From Oscillospiraceae bacterium (GTDB taxonomy: Bacteria > Bacillota > Clostridia > Oscillospirales > Acutalibacteraceae): DNA of 64,000 nt. Location of the stretch: NCBI GenBank assembly GCA_910574935.1, contig CAJTCU010000002.1, positions 1 to 64,000 on the forward strand. Reading direction: 5' to 3'. Below the pieces are notes generated by a model, which did no database searches, was not told the origin of the DNA, and saw only the letters and a program-made list of their open reading frames with translations. Shown here in pieces: positions 33,412-43,238 of the stretch. Position 1 is the first letter of the stretch, and each line of letters opens with the position of its first letter. The position numbers and the translations under genes were made by a program.

Positions 33412-34329
33412 TTATCCCTTTACGGCGCCAATGACCATGCCCTTGATAAAGTACTTTTGCAGGAAGGGATACAAGAGGATAATGGGGCCCATGGTGACCA
33501 CCGAGGTGGCCATTTTAAAGCTCTCCTTGGGGGGGTTGATCTTCTGGGCCGCGCCGCTGGCCACCTTCTGCATGGCGGTGATTTCAGACTGTATCTTAAA
33601 TAGAAGCATCTGTAAAGAATACATCTTCTGGTCATTAACTAGCATCACGGAGTTAAAGTAGTTGTTCCAATAGCCGATGGCGTAGAACAGGGCAATGGTG
33701 GCCAGCACCGGGGTGCACAGGGGCAGATAGATGGTAAAGGCAATGCGCACCTCCCCCGCGCCGTCGATACGGGCCGATTCATTTAAGGCGTCAGGTATCT
33801 CCCGCACAAAATTGCGCACCAAAAACATATTAAAAGGGGAAAACATTAGGGAGGGAACAATGAGAGCCCAAATATTGTCAAAGCAGCCGATCATCTTGGA
33901 AATCATGTACCAGGGCACCAGACCGGCCGAGAACACCATGGTAATGTAAAAGTACAAAGACAAGCCGTTGCGGTAACGGCACTGTTTGTTCGCCAGGGTG
34001 TAGCCCGCGCCAAAGGTAATCAGCGTGGCAACCAACGTACCCACCACTGTGGCGATTACCGTAACTTTATAGGCTTGGGGCACGTTAGAAGAAGAGGAAA
34101 ACAGCAGCCGGTAGGCCGAAGCGGACCACTCTGCCGGAAGGAAAGAGTAACCGTTGATGGTAATAGACTTTTCCTCTGTAAAAGACACGATAATAACCAG
34201 TACAAAGGGAATGAGGCAGGCCAGGGCAAAAATAGTTACAACGGCATATACTAAGCCGGTAAAAAATTTTTCGGCCGGGGTTGTTTTTATTTTATTTTTC
34301 CCAGTAGGGAGTTTCGCGGTATTTTCCAA
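33412..34329 (-). CDS. carbohydrate ABC permease (LplC/MalG type)
   Basis: 305 residues and six membrane helices. The binding-protein-dependent permease loop reads D-A-L-N-E-S-A-R-I-D-G-A-G-E-V-R-I-A-F-T-I-Y-L-P-L (EAA motif), which docks on the ATPase. The start follows AAAGGAG-like sequence. It is 28 bases after the first permease gene stop in the same operon and would form the heterodimeric channel with it. Confidence 0.9.
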   Translation of the reverse strand: MENTAKLPTGKNKIKTTPAEKFFTGLVYAVVTIFALACLIPFVLVIIVSFTEEKSITINGYSFLPAEWSASAYRLLFSSSSNVPQAYKVTVIATVVGTLVATLITFGAGYTLANKQCRYRNGLSLYFYITMVFSAGLVPWYMISKMIGCFDNIWALIVPSLMFSPFNMFLVRNFVREIPDALNESARIDGAGEVRIAFTIYLPLCTPVLATIALFYAIGYWNNYFNSVMLVNDQKMYSLQMLLFKIQSEITAMQKVASGAAQKINPPKESFKMATSVVTMGPIILLYPFLQKYFIKGMVIGAVKG

Positions 34330-34357
34330 AGCTTAGCAGCTCCTTTCTTTACAGTCT

Positions 34358-35302
34358 TTAAAACAGCGCGCCCTCTGGGAAATTGCGGCGGACAATCCAG
34401 TTGGAGGTAAACACCAGAATAAAGCCCACAATGGACTGGTACAGGCCAATGGCCATGGAAAGGCTGGGATCGCCGGTGTTTTTAAAGGTGCGGTACACAT
34501 AGGTGTCAATGACTTCCGCAATGGGCATTAGGGAGCTGTTGTCCCGGACAATGGCGTAAAGCATACCAAAATCACCGTAGAAAATGCGGCCAATGGACAT
34601 AAGCGTAAGAATGCAGATGGTGGGCATAAGCAGGGGCAGGGTAATGTAGCGGATGCGTTTGCTCCGAGAGGCTCCGTCAATATAGGCCGCCTCGTAAAGG
34701 CCCTCGTCAATGCCCGTAATGGCCGCCAGATAGACAATGGCATTATACCCCGTGGTTTTCCAGATGTTCAAAATCAGCAAGATTGGGTACCAGTACTTAG
34801 CCTCGGCATAAAAATTAATGCGGTTTCCCCCGCTTGAAGTAATAATGTTGTTAATCAAGCCATTGTCTGTGCCCAAAATACCCTGGAGCATATAGCTGAC
34901 AATCACCCAGGAAATAAAGTATGGGAACAGCATGGCGGACTGGGAGACCTTTAAAAACCTTTTGGCGTGTACCTCGTTTAGCACAATAGCCAGCGCCACG
35001 GCGCACACCGTGCCCACCACCAGGAAGAGAATATTTATCACCAGGGTGTTGCGGGTTACGGTCCAGGCCCAGCTGGACTTAAAGAAATACTCAAAGTTCT
35101 TTAGGCCCACAAAATCGCTGAACAGGCCTTTTTTGTAGTTGAACTTCTCAAACGCAATGGCTATGTAGGGCAGGGACATGTAGCAGTAGACGAACGTATA
35201 AATTACCGCGGGCAAGGCCAGCAGGTAAAGAAATTTGTTCCTCCACAGCTCCACAAAGGGATTGACCCGGCGGTGGGGTTCCGCCGCTGTGCGTTTACTC
35301 AT
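34358..35302 (-). CDS. carbohydrate ABC permease (LplB/MalF type)
   Basis: About 314 residues with six membrane helices (first at F-L-Y-L-L-A-L-P-A-V-I-Y-T-F-V) and the EAA loop G-L-Y-E-A-A-Y-I-D-G-A-S-R-S-K-R-I-R-Y-I. ATG 35302 (M-S-K-R-T-A-A-E) is chosen with AAAGGA upstream; starts at 35311 or 35386 are possible. First gene of the leftward importer operon, divergent from the membrane AraC regulator. No ATPase gene accompanies the operon. Confidence 0.9.
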   Translation of the reverse strand: MSKRTAAEPHRRVNPFVELWRNKFLYLLALPAVIYTFVYCYMSLPYIAIAFEKFNYKKGLFSDFVGLKNFEYFFKSSWAWTVTRNTLVINILFLVVGTVCAVALAIVLNEVHAKRFLKVSQSAMLFPYFISWVIVSYMLQGILGTDNGLINNIITSSGGNRINFYAEAKYWYPILLILNIWKTTGYNAIVYLAAITGIDEGLYEAAYIDGASRSKRIRYITLPLLMPTICILTLMSIGRIFYGDFGMLYAIVRDNSSLMPIAEVIDTYVYRTFKNTGDPSLSMAIGLYQSIVGFILVFTSNWIVRRNFPEGALF

Positions 35303-35406
35303 CCGACTCATCATCCTTTCATACAGGGGCAAAATGATAAAACAAGCTGCCGCCGTCCTCTTTACCCATTTAAAATAACTCTTCAAACTCTATTTGTAAA
35401 CTATGA

Positions 35407-35453
35407 ATTTTTGCAATTCTCTAATTTTTTGCATTGAGGGCCATATTTTTGCA
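35407..35453. promoter_or_regulatory. three phased ATTTTTGCA repeats
   Basis: ATTTTTGCA at 35407, ATTTTTTGCA at 35424 and ATTTTTGCA at 35445, same orientation and spaced about two helical turns, in the divergent region between the permease operon and the AraC gene. These are the best candidates for AraC-type operator half sites. Confidence 0.5.
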
Positions 35454-35640
35454 CTATTTAGCAGCTACAACAACTTAAACAAACTCTGAAAATTTGCTTT
35501 GTGCAGGTTTTACTGTAAATAAAAGTCACTTTTTTGAAATACTCTTGATTTTTGGGTTCACACAGTATAAAATCTATCTATATAAGCGCAATTTTTGGAG
35601 TTTCGGCCCATGTGGACCCAGATAAAGGGAGGTTAAGGGG

Positions 35641-37926
35641 ATGTCCAGGCAGCCTCTGCAATTGAAACAAAGATATAAATGGTCACTATTTATCGTAGTA
35701 CTGGCCGTAGACCTGCTGCTTACTCTGACCCTGTTTGTAGTGTATACCAGCTCACGCATCCGTATGACCAGTAATTATTCCACCGCCCAGCTGGAACAAG
35801 CGTGCGCCTCCTTGGACATTCTATATGAATCTCTGCGCAGCAAAGTGGACCAGATTATGGTGGACCGGGATACGATTGCCTTTCTCTACGCTTCCGGCAC
35901 AGATCGCCTGCAAGAGGCCAGCGTGGGCATTAAGCTGCGTACCCTGCGTACCTCGGACCCTTATTTAAGGCATATTACCCTGTATAATTCCACCAGCCTG
36001 CGCTTTGTCTCCACCTCCTGCGCTGGAGACATTCTGGAGCCAGACCTGGCGGAGTTTTTCCAGCTGGTAGACAACGCCCCTGGCTCTTATAGCTGCCTGC
36101 TGCGCCGGGTGGGGGCCGCCTATACTACCCAGCCCGCTAAAGACGCCCTAACCTATACCTTTATATTTCCGGTTCAGCTGCAAGGCAGCCGGGCCACCAA
36201 CCTGGTGGTTATTGATGTAAACGATAGCTATTTTAATAGTATCCTGGCCCCGGTGCGTACCAACAGCGGAGAACAGCAGATCCTTTTTACCCACCAGGGT
36301 AACCGGGTGGTTTCTTCCCTAACAGCCCAGCCCGGACAGCAGCGCTTTAGCATCTCGTCAGAAACCACCCTCTTGAACCATCTGCCCGACAAGAAAACGG
36401 ACGGCGCAGGGTATTTTACTTACCAGGACCAAGACATGCGGCGGTTTGTCACCTACGCGTGGGCCCCTAAAGCCGGCTGGACAATTTACAACATAATGCC
36501 CTACAGCACTTTGCTGGAGGGCATTGCCAGTGCCATGGCACTGACTTTGATCTTAACTCTGGGTACCCTGGCCTTTGGCTATGTGCTTTCTCGCCGGGTA
36601 AGTTCTTCCCTATACGAACCCATCAAAGCCCTGTATGAAAGCTATGTTTCCCGGGCTCCTGGCCAGCACACTGGCACCGAGCTGGAGCAGCTGGGCCAGG
36701 CTTTTTCTGATCTATATCAGAAAGCCGACAACCTGGAGAAAGGTCTGCTGGCCTCTTACCACGAGTCGAAAAGTATGTACTTGCGCTACCTGTTTCATGG
36801 GGATGAGCGCAGGGTTCAGTCGTCCCTGGCCACATACCAGCGTCTGGGTATTGACCTGGCCGCCCCCGCTTACCAGGTAATCCTAATGGAGTGCGTTCCT
36901 CAGCGGCCTGACGTTGAAGCCAGCCTTTTTATCTGTTACTATGCCCTGGAAAATATTACCCGAGAGCTGCTGGCCACACCCCGGGGCATGGAGTTTATGC
37001 GCATGGACGACAACCGCTTTGCTGTACTGCTGTATCTGGATGACCCCCAGCTGACCCCGGACCTTCAGCAGGGGCTGGCTACCATTGCCGAGACCATGGG
37101 CCGGGAATTTGCCCTGGACACCACCATCTGTGTGGGAGACGTGGCCAATGCTTGGGAAAATATCAACCTGGACTATGAGCAGACCCGTATTGCCCTAGAC
37201 TCCTATTCCGCCAGCCACTACGGCAAGGTGTTCCGCTCCTGCGACTCACCAGGCAGGATGAACAGCGAGCTCTACTTTAACAGCATTCACTCCAAGCTGG
37301 CAGAACAGGTGCGGGCGGGAAACCTGGAGGACTGTGCCAAAGAGTTCGACGCGGCTCTGGGAGCCATGCGGGGCATTTCCTTTAAAACAGCCAAGACCTA
37401 CGCCCGCCATGTGCTCATGTCTGTTTTGGACGATTTCCCTGGGTTCTTTGACGGAAACGAGAGAGACTTTGCTGGGCTAATGGAGCAGCTGGGGCAGATT
37501 GACCACTGCCAAAACGTACAGTCCATGAAAGCGGTGTTTTTGGAATTTTTAAACAGCGTCAGCTTGCGCCTGACCGCCAATCGGAAAAGCAGTAACGAAG
37601 AGGCAGCCCTACGGGCCAAAGAGTATATTGACCGGAACTATGCCAACCCAGACCTTTCTATGCGGCTGCTGGCAGAGAACACCGGGCTTTCTCCCTCCTA
37701 TCTGGGGCGGGTGTTCACAGCAGTGACCGCCTATACCTTTAACGACTATTTGACCAACACCCGGCTGGCCCAAGCGGCACAGCTGCTGTGCACCACAGAC
37801 CTGGCGGTGAGCAAAATTAGCGAACAGGTAGGCATTCTTAACACAAACTATTTTTATTCCCTATTTAAGAAGCGGTATGGGAGAACCCCCACCGCCTACC
37901 GTAAAGAAAACAAACCGGAAAAATAG
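35641..37926 (+). CDS. membrane-bound AraC-family regulator with extracellular sensor
   Basis: 761 residues. TM1 (about 18-38, L-F-I-V-V-L-A-V-D-L-L-L-T-L-T) and TM2 (about 300-318) flank a Cache-like extracytoplasmic domain. After a coiled linker comes a cytoplasmic region and a C-terminal double HTH (about 660-755: M-R-L-L-A-E-N-T-G-L-S-P-S-Y-L-G-R-V-F, I-S-E-Q-V-G-I-L-N-T-N-Y-F-Y). This YesN/LytR-adjacent type of one-component sensor usually governs adjacent LplABC importers. AAAGGGAGG lies upstream of the ATG. Confidence 0.9.
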   Translation: MSRQPLQLKQRYKWSLFIVVLAVDLLLTLTLFVVYTSSRIRMTSNYSTAQLEQACASLDILYESLRSKVDQIMVDRDTIAFLYASGTDRLQEASVGIKLRTLRTSDPYLRHITLYNSTSLRFVSTSCAGDILEPDLAEFFQLVDNAPGSYSCLLRRVGAAYTTQPAKDALTYTFIFPVQLQGSRATNLVVIDVNDSYFNSILAPVRTNSGEQQILFTHQGNRVVSSLTAQPGQQRFSISSETTLLNHLPDKKTDGAGYFTYQDQDMRRFVTYAWAPKAGWTIYNIMPYSTLLEGIASAMALTLILTLGTLAFGYVLSRRVSSSLYEPIKALYESYVSRAPGQHTGTELEQLGQAFSDLYQKADNLEKGLLASYHESKSMYLRYLFHGDERRVQSSLATYQRLGIDLAAPAYQVILMECVPQRPDVEASLFICYYALENITRELLATPRGMEFMRMDDNRFAVLLYLDDPQLTPDLQQGLATIAETMGREFALDTTICVGDVANAWENINLDYEQTRIALDSYSASHYGKVFRSCDSPGRMNSELYFNSIHSKLAEQVRAGNLEDCAKEFDAALGAMRGISFKTAKTYARHVLMSVLDDFPGFFDGNERDFAGLMEQLGQIDHCQNVQSMKAVFLEFLNSVSLRLTANRKSSNEEAALRAKEYIDRNYANPDLSMRLLAENTGLSPSYLGRVFTAVTAYTFNDYLTNTRLAQAAQLLCTTDLAVSKISEQVGILNTNYFYSLFKKRYGRTPTAYRKENKPEK

Positions 37927-37930
37927 CAAA

Positions 37931-37965
37931 AGGGAGGCAGCCAAGGCCTCCCTCTTACTTTTTTT
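37931..37965. terminator. terminator between AraC and sortase genes
   Basis: AGGGAGGC pairs with GCCTCCCT, followed by CTTAC and T7 on the + strand. It lies between convergent stop codons. Confidence 0.85.
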
Positions 37966-38812
37966 AATGGGACTGGATGTCCGGGACCCACGAGGCCACC
38001 ACCACCCACCGGGTGGAATATCCCCAGCCCGTGCAGGTGGAAAGAGTGATCAGCCTGCCATCTGCTTGGGGGTCCACACCCAGGTCAATCACCGAGTGCT
38101 CTTTGCAGAAGTCAATGAGTTTCTGCTGCATATTCTCTTCCTCGATGTCCAGCCGGTAGATCAGGTCCCGCACCCCTACCTCAAAGGCGGCGAAAATCTG
38201 GTATTTCTCTACCACACCGTCGTCCCGGGCTATGTAGACATAGGGCCGCTCCTGGGCATAGGCCTGGTCCGAAAATTTTTGCAGCCCACCGAACATGGAG
38301 CCATCCATCATCTGGTGGCCATAGATAATGGTGTTGAAATCGCTGAAATCGGGCTGGCAAGAGGTTTCCAAAAAAATGGCCCCTACCCCACTATTCTCAT
38401 TTTTCCAGGTGTAGTGCAGGTAATGCGTATTATTATCTGTATACATCACGGGATAAAACACATTTGTGCCGGGTATGGCAATCCAGCCGGTTACCTGGGG
38501 GTTCACCTGGCGCAGGGCGTTCAGGTCCACCTGGGCCAGCTCTTGGGCGTAGGGGTCTGGGGTAGGCGCGGCTTTAGGGGGTGCTTCCGGGCCTAATGGT
38601 TCCGAATCCTCTTCTAAAAGCTGAGAGGCCTGGGAGCCGCTGGTGGGTTGTGGCTGGACACTGGGTTTAGAAATACCCGCCAGCTGGGCTGCCTCGGTAT
38701 AGTCCATGGCGCCCTTGTGATAGTCCATCAGCTTCCAGGTAATAGCCGAACCACCCACCACTACCATTAGAAGCGCCAGGAGCTTTATAATAATTCTTAT
38801 GTTTTTTTTCAT
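37964..38812 (-). CDS. class B-type sortase
   Basis: 282 residues. A single N-terminal membrane anchor (I-I-I-K-L-L-A-L-L-M-V-V-V-G-G) is followed by the sortase beta-barrel with catalytic His in I-I-Y-G-H-Q-M, Cys in L-S-T-C-T-G and Arg in Y-S-T-R-W-V-V-V-A. The helix inserted between strands 6 and 7 fits class B. ATG 38812 is chosen because GGAGG precedes it. It lies directly after the adhesin gene and should anchor that protein. Confidence 0.9.
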   Translation of the reverse strand: MKKNIRIIIKLLALLMVVVGGSAITWKLMDYHKGAMDYTEAAQLAGISKPSVQPQPTSGSQASQLLEEDSEPLGPEAPPKAAPTPDPYAQELAQVDLNALRQVNPQVTGWIAIPGTNVFYPVMYTDNNTHYLHYTWKNENSGVGAIFLETSCQPDFSDFNTIIYGHQMMDGSMFGGLQKFSDQAYAQERPYVYIARDDGVVEKYQIFAAFEVGVRDLIYRLDIEEENMQQKLIDFCKEHSVIDLGVDPQADGRLITLSTCTGWGYSTRWVVVASWVPDIQSH

Positions 38813-38904
38813 AGAGACTTTCCTCCCACCAGCGGCCCAAAAACTGCTACTTTTTTCCATTTCCATTATAGACTACCCGGTCCGGTTCGTCAATAACTAG
38901 AAGA

Positions 38905-38930
38905 GCCGGGACCCTTTTACGAGTCCCGGC
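38905..38930 (-). terminator. hairpin between adhesin and sortase genes
   Basis: GCCGGGAC pairs perfectly with GTCCCGGC around a ten-base loop. The minus-strand follow-on is only moderately T-rich, so it may attenuate rather than stop transcription into the sortase gene. Confidence 0.55.
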
Positions 38931-38972
38931 CCTTGTTGCGTTCGGTTTCAGAAGGCCGCCAGGCGCTAGTGC

Positions 38973-41900
38973 TTAGCGAACACTCTTCTTTTTTCTTTTT
39001 CCTGTCAGCTTTAAGGCCAGCAGGCTGCCACCAGAAACCACCAGCATGGCATACCAGAAGGTAGGCTCATCGCTAGTCCTAGGAACATCGGCCAGCGGAG
39101 GTGTGTCCTCCGGCAGATCCTCCTCGGGCTCATCGGGGCTTAAAGGAGGCGTGGGGTCGGGCAGATCCTCCTCAGGCTCATCGGGGCTTAAAGGAGGCGT
39201 GGGGTCGGGCAGATCCTCCTCGGGCTCATCGGGGCTTAGAGGAGGCGTGGGGTCGGGCAGTTCTTCCTCTTCAGGCGGAGTGGGTTCGGGCGTTTCCACT
39301 GGGGCCAGAGGAGGCGTGGGGTCGGGCAGCTCTTCCTCTTCTGGAGGAGTGGGCTGCGGGGTGGGAATTTCCGGTGTGGGAGTAGGCTCCTCGCGCTCCT
39401 CGGTGTAGGTGTTCGTCACACCCACGGTGGTATTCCCATTCTGTACCACTGTGGCGGTGCCGCCTCCGGTAACCGACAGGCTATAGAAGGGAATGGAGGC
39501 ATCCGCAAAGGACTCGGCTACCGTGTAGTCACCGGTAAGCAGATTCTCCAGGGTCACGCTTCCGGCACCCGTAATGCTTACATCTTGGCGATAACCCTCG
39601 GGACCGGTTACGGTGAAGCGGAACACCTTGCTAACACTGGCGTCCGCCGGGCCGCCCACCACGGTTTTGTCTATGGTTAGGCTGCCGCGGTCGCGGGCAT
39701 AGGTATTTGTAACAGCAACAGACGCTGTCTCACCCTTGGTCACTGCCTGGGTGCCTACGCCGGTCACGCTGACAAAGTGATAATTCTCAATCTCCGGACG
39801 GCCGTCTACCACTTCTGTAATGGTATAGTCGCCGGTGGGAATGTTGGTCAGCTGCGCGGTGCCGCCAGCCGTTACAGAAACCGTTTGAGAGGTAAAATCA
39901 TCAGGGCCAGTGACTTGGAAATTAAATACCAGGCCGTTGGCGCCTTCCGGAATCGAGTCGGTTCCGAAAGACAGATTCTTGCTGATCTCCAGGTTGCCCA
40001 GCTTCCGGGTGTAGGTGTTGGTAACCGTCACGGCCGCGGTCTGGTCCTTCCCCACAGTAGCAGTGCCTAGGCCGGTAACATTCACATCGTAATGCTCCGT
40101 TCCGCCTGGGTACACTTCGGCCACTTTGTAGTCGCCAAGGGGCAGGTCACTCATAGTATGGCTCTCCCCAGCCGCTAAGGTAAACTGCTGGGAATAGCCA
40201 TTCGGGCCAGTGACGATAAAGGTATATGGGCCTTTAATCTCGTCCCGGTAGCCCTCACCATTAATAACCACCTTCTTGGTAACCGTCAGGCTGCCGGTGG
40301 GTTTGTACTCGTTCTCAAACTCCACTTTGTCTTTCTGGTCAGCACCCTGCACCACAGTGTAGATGCCAGCCGCGACCAGAGAGAGCTCTGTGCGGGTGAC
40401 GCTGTCCACTTTGTAATTGGTTATATGAACCTTACGCTCACCGTACTTGTACGTGTAGCCTGTTATATTGCCATTAGCATCTTTAATAGGCGTATGAGAC
40501 CCAAAACTCTCTGTAGTCTCTGTCTTAGAAATGGTGATTACTACCCGGTACATTTTGGTATCGTACTGGATAGTAGGATCATCCCCAGGCTGCTCCCTAA
40601 CATAGAACACATGAGTCTTTTGGTCGGGATTATCGCCGAAAGCATCCATAGGGATATTGATGTTTGCGGTACCTTTGTTTTCATTGACAGTATCGATGAC
40701 AGCAGTACTTACCTTATTTAGAGAGCTATCCAGCAGTTCAAAGGTGAATTCGCCCTTCTGAATGCCCTCCTCGCGGTTACCGGTCAGTTCCTTATTGACA
40801 GGAACCTCTACAGTGGCAAGACCTTTTATCTCTTCTTCTTTGGAACCAATGATGAGTATACCATTGTTGCCGATACCGCCGCCGTGCATGTTGGAGTGGT
40901 TTCCGCTGATAAATACTTTACCCTGCTCTTTCGCTTTTTTCTTGTCCGCGTCAGAGACGTTAGCGGTTAGGCCAATCTGCTCCTTACTGCTAACAACACC
41001 GTTGTTGGTCGCGTTAACTTTGTTGCCATCCGAAACGCCGGTCCAGTTGGCCTGGCCGCCGCCCAGCATGGTATTGCCTACAACAGTCATTGCGTCATCC
41101 TTGCCGTACTGGTCATGGCCATTGCTGAAAATGTCCTTCGCACCATTTATCATGTCCTCGGTCCACTTTTCGTTGCCGTCAACAACATTGACATTATTCT
41201 TATCCAACGGCAAGCGGTTGGGACCTTCAGGCCCATCGACAGGATTGCCGTCCTGATCCTTCCAAACGCCTGTCTCGTTATCAAAGACAGCCGCGCCGTT
41301 CTCCGCGCCCAAAATGGACGTAGCGCCGTGGACGCACCCGGCAATACCACCGCCGATACCGGCAGCGGTGTTTTCGGTAATAATGGCATTTTCCAGCTCC
41401 AGCCGGCCGCTGTTCTCAATATAGATACCGCCGCCGCCCAAGTCGGACCCTGTCATGGTAATATTATTTGTAATATTACCCGCAGTGATCTTGCCTGTGC
41501 CCTGAATATAGATACCGCCGCCTTCGCCTACTAGCGCCAGGTTTCCGTCAACAGTACCACCATTCATGATAAACTGGCTGCCTTCTTGAGAGGTAAAGGT
41601 ATTGCTATTATACTGATTAGCGATAAAGATACCTCCACCTTCATCTGCGGTGTTGTTGGAAATTTCACCGCCACTCAAAGTGAACTTACCATCATTCTCT
41701 GTTTTCCAGCCGTCCTTTTTGGTGTATTTATATTGATCATCAACATAAACACCACCGCCTTGGCCTTGGCCATGATACCCGTCTTTTTGATTGGTAGAAC
41801 CCCATTCAGCGTATTTATTATTCGTCGGATCTTTATCCGTGCCCGTACTTGCGGTGTTATTGGAGATGGTGCCGCCGCTCATGGTGAACTCGCCGCCCGA

Positions 41901-43046
41901 AACGTAAACACCGCCGCCATTGTAGTGGGTGTCAGAACCAGCTTTGTTGCCAGAGATCTCGCCGCCGGTCATCTCGAACTTACCCTTCTCGTCAACCTTC
42001 ACGCCGCTGCCGGTTGTATCTGCCTTGCCGTCTCCATTTTGGTCATGGGTCAGCTTGGTTTCACCTTCCAGCTTCAGCGTGCCGTTGCCTTGGACTTCTA
42101 CAACAGCTTGGTCATTCGTAGTACCCACCAGGGTACCGCCGACGATTTCGCCGTCCAGAATGACCAGGGTCTTACCGCCTACCACGATGATACCGGTAGA
42201 AAGCTCCAGCGTGTAGCCGTTGAGGACCAGCTTGATGGTTTTCTCGTCGTTGTCCGACTTATCTATCAAGTCCTCATCTGTTTTCCCATCAACCTTATTG
42301 CCAAGAGCTTGGTTAATGGTATTGGTCAGCTCCTCGTCTTTGGCTTTCTTTTCATCGTCCGTAAGCGCTTTGGGCTTATAGCATTCCGCAGTGTGCGTGT
42401 GCTCCTCAGAACCACAGTGGGTGTTCGTAGGGTCCTTATAGCACTCATTCGTATGCTCATGCTGCCCAGGGGCGCCGTCACAGGAAGTATAGACCGTTTC
42501 TGTCCCTATCACCTTATAGCAACCCTCGGTGTGGGGTTCAGCTTCGATCTCACAGGGAACCTCAACCTGCTTGGTTATGGTCTCTTCCTTAACAGTCTGA
42601 GTCATAACCGGGTTGCCCTCTTCATCAAGCACCGGGTTCCCTTCCTCGTCCAGCACAGGCACATCTACAGGCACCTGAATGGTTTCATGGACCTCCGTGT
42701 ATTGCGGCACATCGGTCGTGTGGTCGTGGTGAGTAGACTCAGTACAAACCAATTCCTTGATTTCCTTCCTCTCCTCGCCACATGCCGCGGTGTGAACATG
42801 AGGAATTTCCGCGCCCGCTTCTAAACCACAGAAGGTTTGCGGGGTTTCAACGCCTTCTTTATTGGTGAAGTAACACGTTTCATTATGAGTATGCTCCGTT
42901 TTAGTACACACCAGCTCCATCTCGTCTTTCTGCGCGGCCGTGATGGTCCACGCAGAAGCGTTGAGCTGTAGCACACTGACACACATCATTACGGACATGA
43001 AAATCGCAAGGGCCCGTCTTGTCAGATTTCTCGTGCGTTTTTTCAT
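38973..43046 (-). CDS. LPxTG-like cell-wall adhesin, multi-domain
   Basis: 1357 residues. A signal peptide (1-32) is followed by a region to about 230 with repeated His/Cys motifs (H-T-H-N-E-T-C-Y type). Residues about 250-720 form a Gly/Asn-rich right-handed beta-helix (N-N-T-A-D-E-G-G-G-I-F type). Next come an isopeptide pilin-like domain (about 740-915) and four related prealbumin/Cna-B-like domains, each ending T-N-T-Y. A Pro/Glu/Asp spacer leads to the sorting signal V-P-R-T-S-D, a membrane helix and K-R-K-K-K. AAAGGATGG precedes the ATG. Its mRNA leader carries two c-di-GMP riboswitches. Confidence 0.9.
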   Translation of the reverse strand: MKKRTRNLTRRALAIFMSVMMCVSVLQLNASAWTITAAQKDEMELVCTKTEHTHNETCYFTNKEGVETPQTFCGLEAGAEIPHVHTAACGEERKEIKELVCTESTHHDHTTDVPQYTEVHETIQVPVDVPVLDEEGNPVLDEEGNPVMTQTVKEETITKQVEVPCEIEAEPHTEGCYKVIGTETVYTSCDGAPGQHEHTNECYKDPTNTHCGSEEHTHTAECYKPKALTDDEKKAKDEELTNTINQALGNKVDGKTDEDLIDKSDNDEKTIKLVLNGYTLELSTGIIVVGGKTLVILDGEIVGGTLVGTTNDQAVVEVQGNGTLKLEGETKLTHDQNGDGKADTTGSGVKVDEKGKFEMTGGEISGNKAGSDTHYNGGGVYVSGGEFTMSGGTISNNTASTGTDKDPTNNKYAEWGSTNQKDGYHGQGQGGGVYVDDQYKYTKKDGWKTENDGKFTLSGGEISNNTADEGGGIFIANQYNSNTFTSQEGSQFIMNGGTVDGNLALVGEGGGIYIQGTGKITAGNITNNITMTGSDLGGGGIYIENSGRLELENAIITENTAAGIGGGIAGCVHGATSILGAENGAAVFDNETGVWKDQDGNPVDGPEGPNRLPLDKNNVNVVDGNEKWTEDMINGAKDIFSNGHDQYGKDDAMTVVGNTMLGGGQANWTGVSDGNKVNATNNGVVSSKEQIGLTANVSDADKKKAKEQGKVFISGNHSNMHGGGIGNNGILIIGSKEEEIKGLATVEVPVNKELTGNREEGIQKGEFTFELLDSSLNKVSTAVIDTVNENKGTANINIPMDAFGDNPDQKTHVFYVREQPGDDPTIQYDTKMYRVVITISKTETTESFGSHTPIKDANGNITGYTYKYGERKVHITNYKVDSVTRTELSLVAAGIYTVVQGADQKDKVEFENEYKPTGSLTVTKKVVINGEGYRDEIKGPYTFIVTGPNGYSQQFTLAAGESHTMSDLPLGDYKVAEVYPGGTEHYDVNVTGLGTATVGKDQTAAVTVTNTYTRKLGNLEISKNLSFGTDSIPEGANGLVFNFQVTGPDDFTSQTVSVTAGGTAQLTNIPTGDYTITEVVDGRPEIENYHFVSVTGVGTQAVTKGETASVAVTNTYARDRGSLTIDKTVVGGPADASVSKVFRFTVTGPEGYRQDVSITGAGSVTLENLLTGDYTVAESFADASIPFYSLSVTGGGTATVVQNGNTTVGVTNTYTEEREEPTPTPEIPTPQPTPPEEEELPDPTPPLAPVETPEPTPPEEEELPDPTPPLSPDEPEEDLPDPTPPLSPDEPEEDLPDPTPPLSPDEPEEDLPEDTPPLADVPRTSDEPTFWYAMLVVSGGSLLALKLTGKRKKKSVR
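39113..39256 (-). repeat. three 48-bp repeats in the adhesin spacer
   Basis: Units at 39113, 39161 and 39209, nearly identical. Each encodes one 16-residue acidic Pro-rich repeat (L-P-D-P-T-P-P-L-S-P-D-E-P-E-E-D). Diverged units continue on both sides, so copy number is likely to vary between strains. Confidence 0.88.
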
Positions 43047-43140
43047 TCAAATCCATCCTTTCTTTGCATAGTGCATTTACGGATGCAAAGTATCCGGCGG
43101 CCGGGCTGGCATCGCCGTTGCGTTTGCGGCCTTTGGGCCG

Positions 43141-43230
43141 CGCCTGCCTACCCAGTCTGTTCCTTACCTTCTCCGGGATCCGGCATTAGCCCCCATAGCT
43201 TTGCGTCCCGCCGTTTCCAACGGTTTGCTG
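43141..43230 (-). promoter_or_regulatory. c-di-GMP-I riboswitch, second of a tandem
   Basis: Reading leftward: GCAAACC, a GGAAAC-capped stem, the invariant GGGACGCAAAGC, then GGGGGCTAA, a variable arm, and GGGTAGGCAGG, in the order of the GEMM-I aptamer. The closing stem is less canonical than in the first copy. It lies 94 bases upstream of the adhesin start. No T-tract follows, so control may be translational or through a distant element. Confidence 0.8.
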
Positions 43231-43238
43231 ATAGAATC

